Source: Microcaldota archaeon
GTDB lineage: Archaea; Micrarchaeota; Micrarchaeia; Micrarchaeales; Micrarchaeaceae
DNA length: 8,326 nt
Direction: 5' to 3'
Assembly (NCBI GenBank): GCA_013330215.1
Contig: DUIS01000100.1
Span: 3,849-12,174 of the forward strand
A program made the translations under genes and the position numbers. The first letter of the stretch is position 1. The number at the start of each line of letters is the position of its first letter. This document shows, in pieces, positions 6,282 to 8,326 of the stretch. Under the pieces are notes generated by a model. The model saw only the letters and a program-made list of their open reading frames with translations. It had not been told where the DNA came from and searched no databases.

Positions 6282-8326
6282 ACTTCGAGAGGTTGAACTG
6301 CTTTACAGGGAGAGCCTGCTCCGCCTCGCCCCCGAATACGTTGCTTATTTCCTCTTTTATCAGAAGCAGCCTCTGCTTGAGGTAGGGCTCGAGGTTGTAC
6401 CTGTTCGCCAGGTCTATCGCCATTGTGAGATACTTCTCTATGCTGCCCTTCGATATCGTAAGCACTATCTTGCCGCTGCACCTGGTGCACTTCCCCACAA
6501 GGGGCACCCTCCTGTACTTCGCGTTGCATGCAACGCACCTGAAGCTCTGCCTCGAGAAGGAGTGCATGTTGCCTATCAGGTCGGGTATGAAATGGCTGAG
6601 TATCAGCTTGCGCGCTGTGTCCTGCCTGTCCACGCTGTAGAGCATGTCCATGAGCCTGAACTGCGCCTCTATCTTCTCCTTCATGCTGTTGAGCTTTGTG
6701 TACATGCTCTTCTGCGGCGCGCCGGTTATGGAGTTGACTCCGCTGAGGTGCGTGAACCTGAGGTTGGTGTATTCGCCGCTTTTTGCTGTGAGCCTGCTTT
6801 TCACAGTCTCGACCGCAAGCTCTCCTGGCGCTGGATACTGGAATGTGCGATCGTAGAATTCGAGCCCGAACCCCTGCGTGACCTCCATCTCGTGCACCTC
6901 GTCGTCGACCTCTGCCGGCTCAACCCTTATCGTGAGTATCAGCGGCGCATCCATTGTGCCGCCTATCGTAACCGGGAGATAGCTTCGCGAGAAGTTTATG
7001 AGCGCGTCGAGCAGCAGCATGGTGGTGTCCTCGTCGCCGTCGCAGTTCCTCCTCCTTGCCGATATTACATACGGGTGGGCGAAGCCGACGTGCGCGTCAG
7101 TGAAGCCCGCTATCCTGCAGAGAACGCCTGCAGATGTGTGCGGCGAGAGGGTTATGACATAGTGCCCTATGAGCTCGTCTATGCTCGATATGTTGTAGAA
7201 TGGCTCCATGCCGTAGAACCCCACGAGCAGCTGGTCTATGAACCTTGCGACGTTGAGGAAGTGCTCAGCGCCATTCCTGTTGAGTATCACATCCTGGTGC
7301 CTCATCTCGAGGAGCTGTCCCTCATTCTCGAGAGGATTGCCCAGATAATCAGTATCGTAGCCGAGCCCCTTCAGCCTCTCCACACTCGCCATAGACTCCT
7401 TTGGGTAGAAATGGGTCATGGGCATGTCAGTGGCGTCGAACCTTGAGGTGCCGTCCTTGAATATGTGGACGTTGTTGTTTGCCCTCAGTATCCCCTTCTC
7501 GACTGGCTCGCAGACCTTGTCGCGGCTGAAAAGCCCCTTCACGCCCTTTATGTTCTTGTTGAGCGCCTGCCCTCCAAGGTTGCCCAGCGCGTCCTCTACT
7601 ATCTGGTTTATGTTTATTATGCGCTGCTCCTTCGCGGTGACTGCGCCGCCGCAGTTCTTGCACTTGTCGAAGCTCGAGACCATGCCGCAGTTGCTGCACT
7701 TCTGCTCAAGCCTCGCGTGCGACTTGTGCTTGCTGCAATAGGGGAAGCACAATATCTCCTTCCCGACAGCGCATTTGTACCTCGCTATCTCTACGCTTAT
7801 GCCAGCCCCACCGAACTTCCTCTTCTCGTTGTTGTACGCCTTGTAGAGGCTCCTCTCCCTTCCGCCCGCCTCCCCTACAGGGAATATCAGGTTGGGCGAT
7901 GGCTTCATCAGCCTCTCCTTTGCCTTCTCGGGTCTGCCTATTCGGCCGCCGATCCTCGTGGAGCGCCTCATCACCTTGAATGGGGCCATTGAGTTTACCG
8001 CATCGAGCACGTTAGCGTTCTGGTCCAGCTCCTGGCCCTTTTTGACGTCGAGCGTCATGTCCGCATCCGCGAAGCCGAGCGTCGCAAGAAGGCTCTGCGC
8101 ATCCTCGCCGCTTATGACTATCGAGGATTCGGTCTCCCTGTGTGGTATGCACAGCCGCTCCGCGACCTCTGTTATTGATATCTCGCTGCTGCTCTTAGGA
8201 AGCGTTATCGATTCCACATCGAACAATGATGCGCCGCCGCTCTGCATGCTTGATGTTGATATCGCACTGCGGAGCCCTGAGAGCTCGCTCATGCTTATGT
8301 CCGAGTAATCGTAGATGTAGATCGGG
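6274..8326 (-). CDS. polC: DNA polymerase D large subunit DP2, C-terminal 683 residues
   Basis: DP2 is the catalytic subunit of the heterodimeric archaeal replicative polymerase PolD; its DP1 partner is not in the window. The frame is open at the right edge (PIYIYDYSDIS precedes the Met at 8292), and roughly 400-550 N-terminal residues should lie beyond it. Numbering from that Met: GGRIGRPEKAKERLMKP (115-131), a Cys cluster C182, C186, C199, C202, C211, C214, the catalytic RRRNCDGDED (413-422, bases 7056-7027) with the paired aspartates essential in PolD, then GGTMDAPLILT, and a second zinc cluster C586, C589, C602, C605 followed by KIVLTISKGSIEKYL. The last residues, KQFNLSKFM, form a PCNA-interacting motif (Q665, L668, F671). 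No intein interrupts the catalytic motif. The tail between the last zinc module and the PCNA motif is shorter than the Pyrococcus one as I recall it. Confidence 0.97.
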   Translation of the reverse strand, partial: PIYIYDYSDISMSELSGLRSAISTSSMQSGGASLFDVESITLPKSSSEISITEVAERLCIPHRETESSIVISGEDAQSLLATLGFADADMTLDVKKGQELDQNANVLDAVNSMAPFKVMRRSTRIGGRIGRPEKAKERLMKPSPNLIFPVGEAGGRERSLYKAYNNEKRKFGGAGISVEIARYKCAVGKEILCFPYCSKHKSHARLEQKCSNCGMVSSFDKCKNCGGAVTAKEQRIININQIVEDALGNLGGQALNKNIKGVKGLFSRDKVCEPVEKGILRANNNVHIFKDGTSRFDATDMPMTHFYPKESMASVERLKGLGYDTDYLGNPLENEGQLLEMRHQDVILNRNGAEHFLNVARFIDQLLVGFYGMEPFYNISSIDELIGHYVITLSPHTSAGVLCRIAGFTDAHVGFAHPYVISARRRNCDGDEDTTMLLLDALINFSRSYLPVTIGGTMDAPLILTIRVEPAEVDDEVHEMEVTQGFGLEFYDRTFQYPAPGELAVETVKSRLTAKSGEYTNLRFTHLSGVNSITGAPQKSMYTKLNSMKEKIEAQFRLMDMLYSVDRQDTARKLILSHFIPDLIGNMHSFSRQSFRCVACNAKYRRVPLVGKCTRCSGKIVLTISKGSIEKYLTMAIDLANRYNLEPYLKQRLLLIKEEISNVFGGEAEQALPVKQFNLSKFM

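Noticed and set aside
6562..7446. Long open frame of 294 codons on the plus strand
   Set aside because: It is antisense to DP2, which has unmistakable conserved motifs across this span. The translation is rich in His, Val, Tyr and Arg with no recognisable domain, as expected from the complement of a strongly biased gene.
7465..7992. Plus-strand open frame of 175 codons
   Set aside because: It is antisense to the DP2 zinc-cluster and RPEKAKER regions; low-complexity Leu/Val/Tyr composition and no motif.
1..8326. tRNA, rRNA, CRISPR array, insertion sequence or attachment site
   Set aside because: No tRNA-like stems, spaced direct repeats, transposase motifs or terminal inverted repeats were seen. 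The gaps between genes are too short (70-200 bases) to hide large elements.

Overview
The window looks archaeal and most likely comes from a small-genome DPANN-type archaeon (a Micrarchaeota-like organism is my best guess, by inference). The main evidence is the large subunit of the D-family DNA polymerase (DP2), which is archaeal only. Supporting signs are TATA-like promoter boxes, probable leaderless or short-leader genes with GTG and TTG starts, heavy use of AGG (Arg) and ATA (Ile), short intergenic gaps, and Thr-rich extracytoplasmic tails with N-x-S/T sequons.

Layout from left to right. (1) A fragment of an unidentified gene on the minus strand runs off the left edge (1-112). It is divergent from (2) a membrane-anchored protein (313-1350) with an MTH1/MutT-like Nudix domain. 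All three conserved glutamates of its R-E-U-x-E-E signature are glutamine. A single transmembrane helix and a Thr/Ser-rich, cysteine-containing outer tail follow. (3) A 161-residue soluble orphan (1451-1936) has relaxed codon use. (4) A complete family X DNA polymerase with a C-terminal PHP domain (2007-3737) has every expected catalytic and metal-binding residue. (5) A 526-residue multi-pass membrane protein of no recognised family (3826-5406) is followed 14 bases later by (6) a putative HExxH zinc metallopeptidase (5421-6281), so the two look co-transcribed. (7) On the minus strand, overlapping the peptidase tail-to-tail by 8 bases, is the C-terminal 683 residues of DP2 (6274-8326). It carries the NCDGDED catalytic motif, two Cys clusters and a C-terminal PCNA-binding motif. 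It runs off the right edge.

How the genes may work together. PolX and DP2 belong to DNA repair and replication. The Nudix-like protein keeps the residues MTH1 uses to bind an oxidised purine nucleotide but has lost its catalytic acids, so it may be a nucleotide-binding membrane protein rather than a sanitising enzyme. The most novel material is this degenerate membrane-tethered Nudix protein and the membrane-protein/metallopeptidase pair. No rRNA, tRNA, CRISPR array, insertion sequence or prophage feature was seen.
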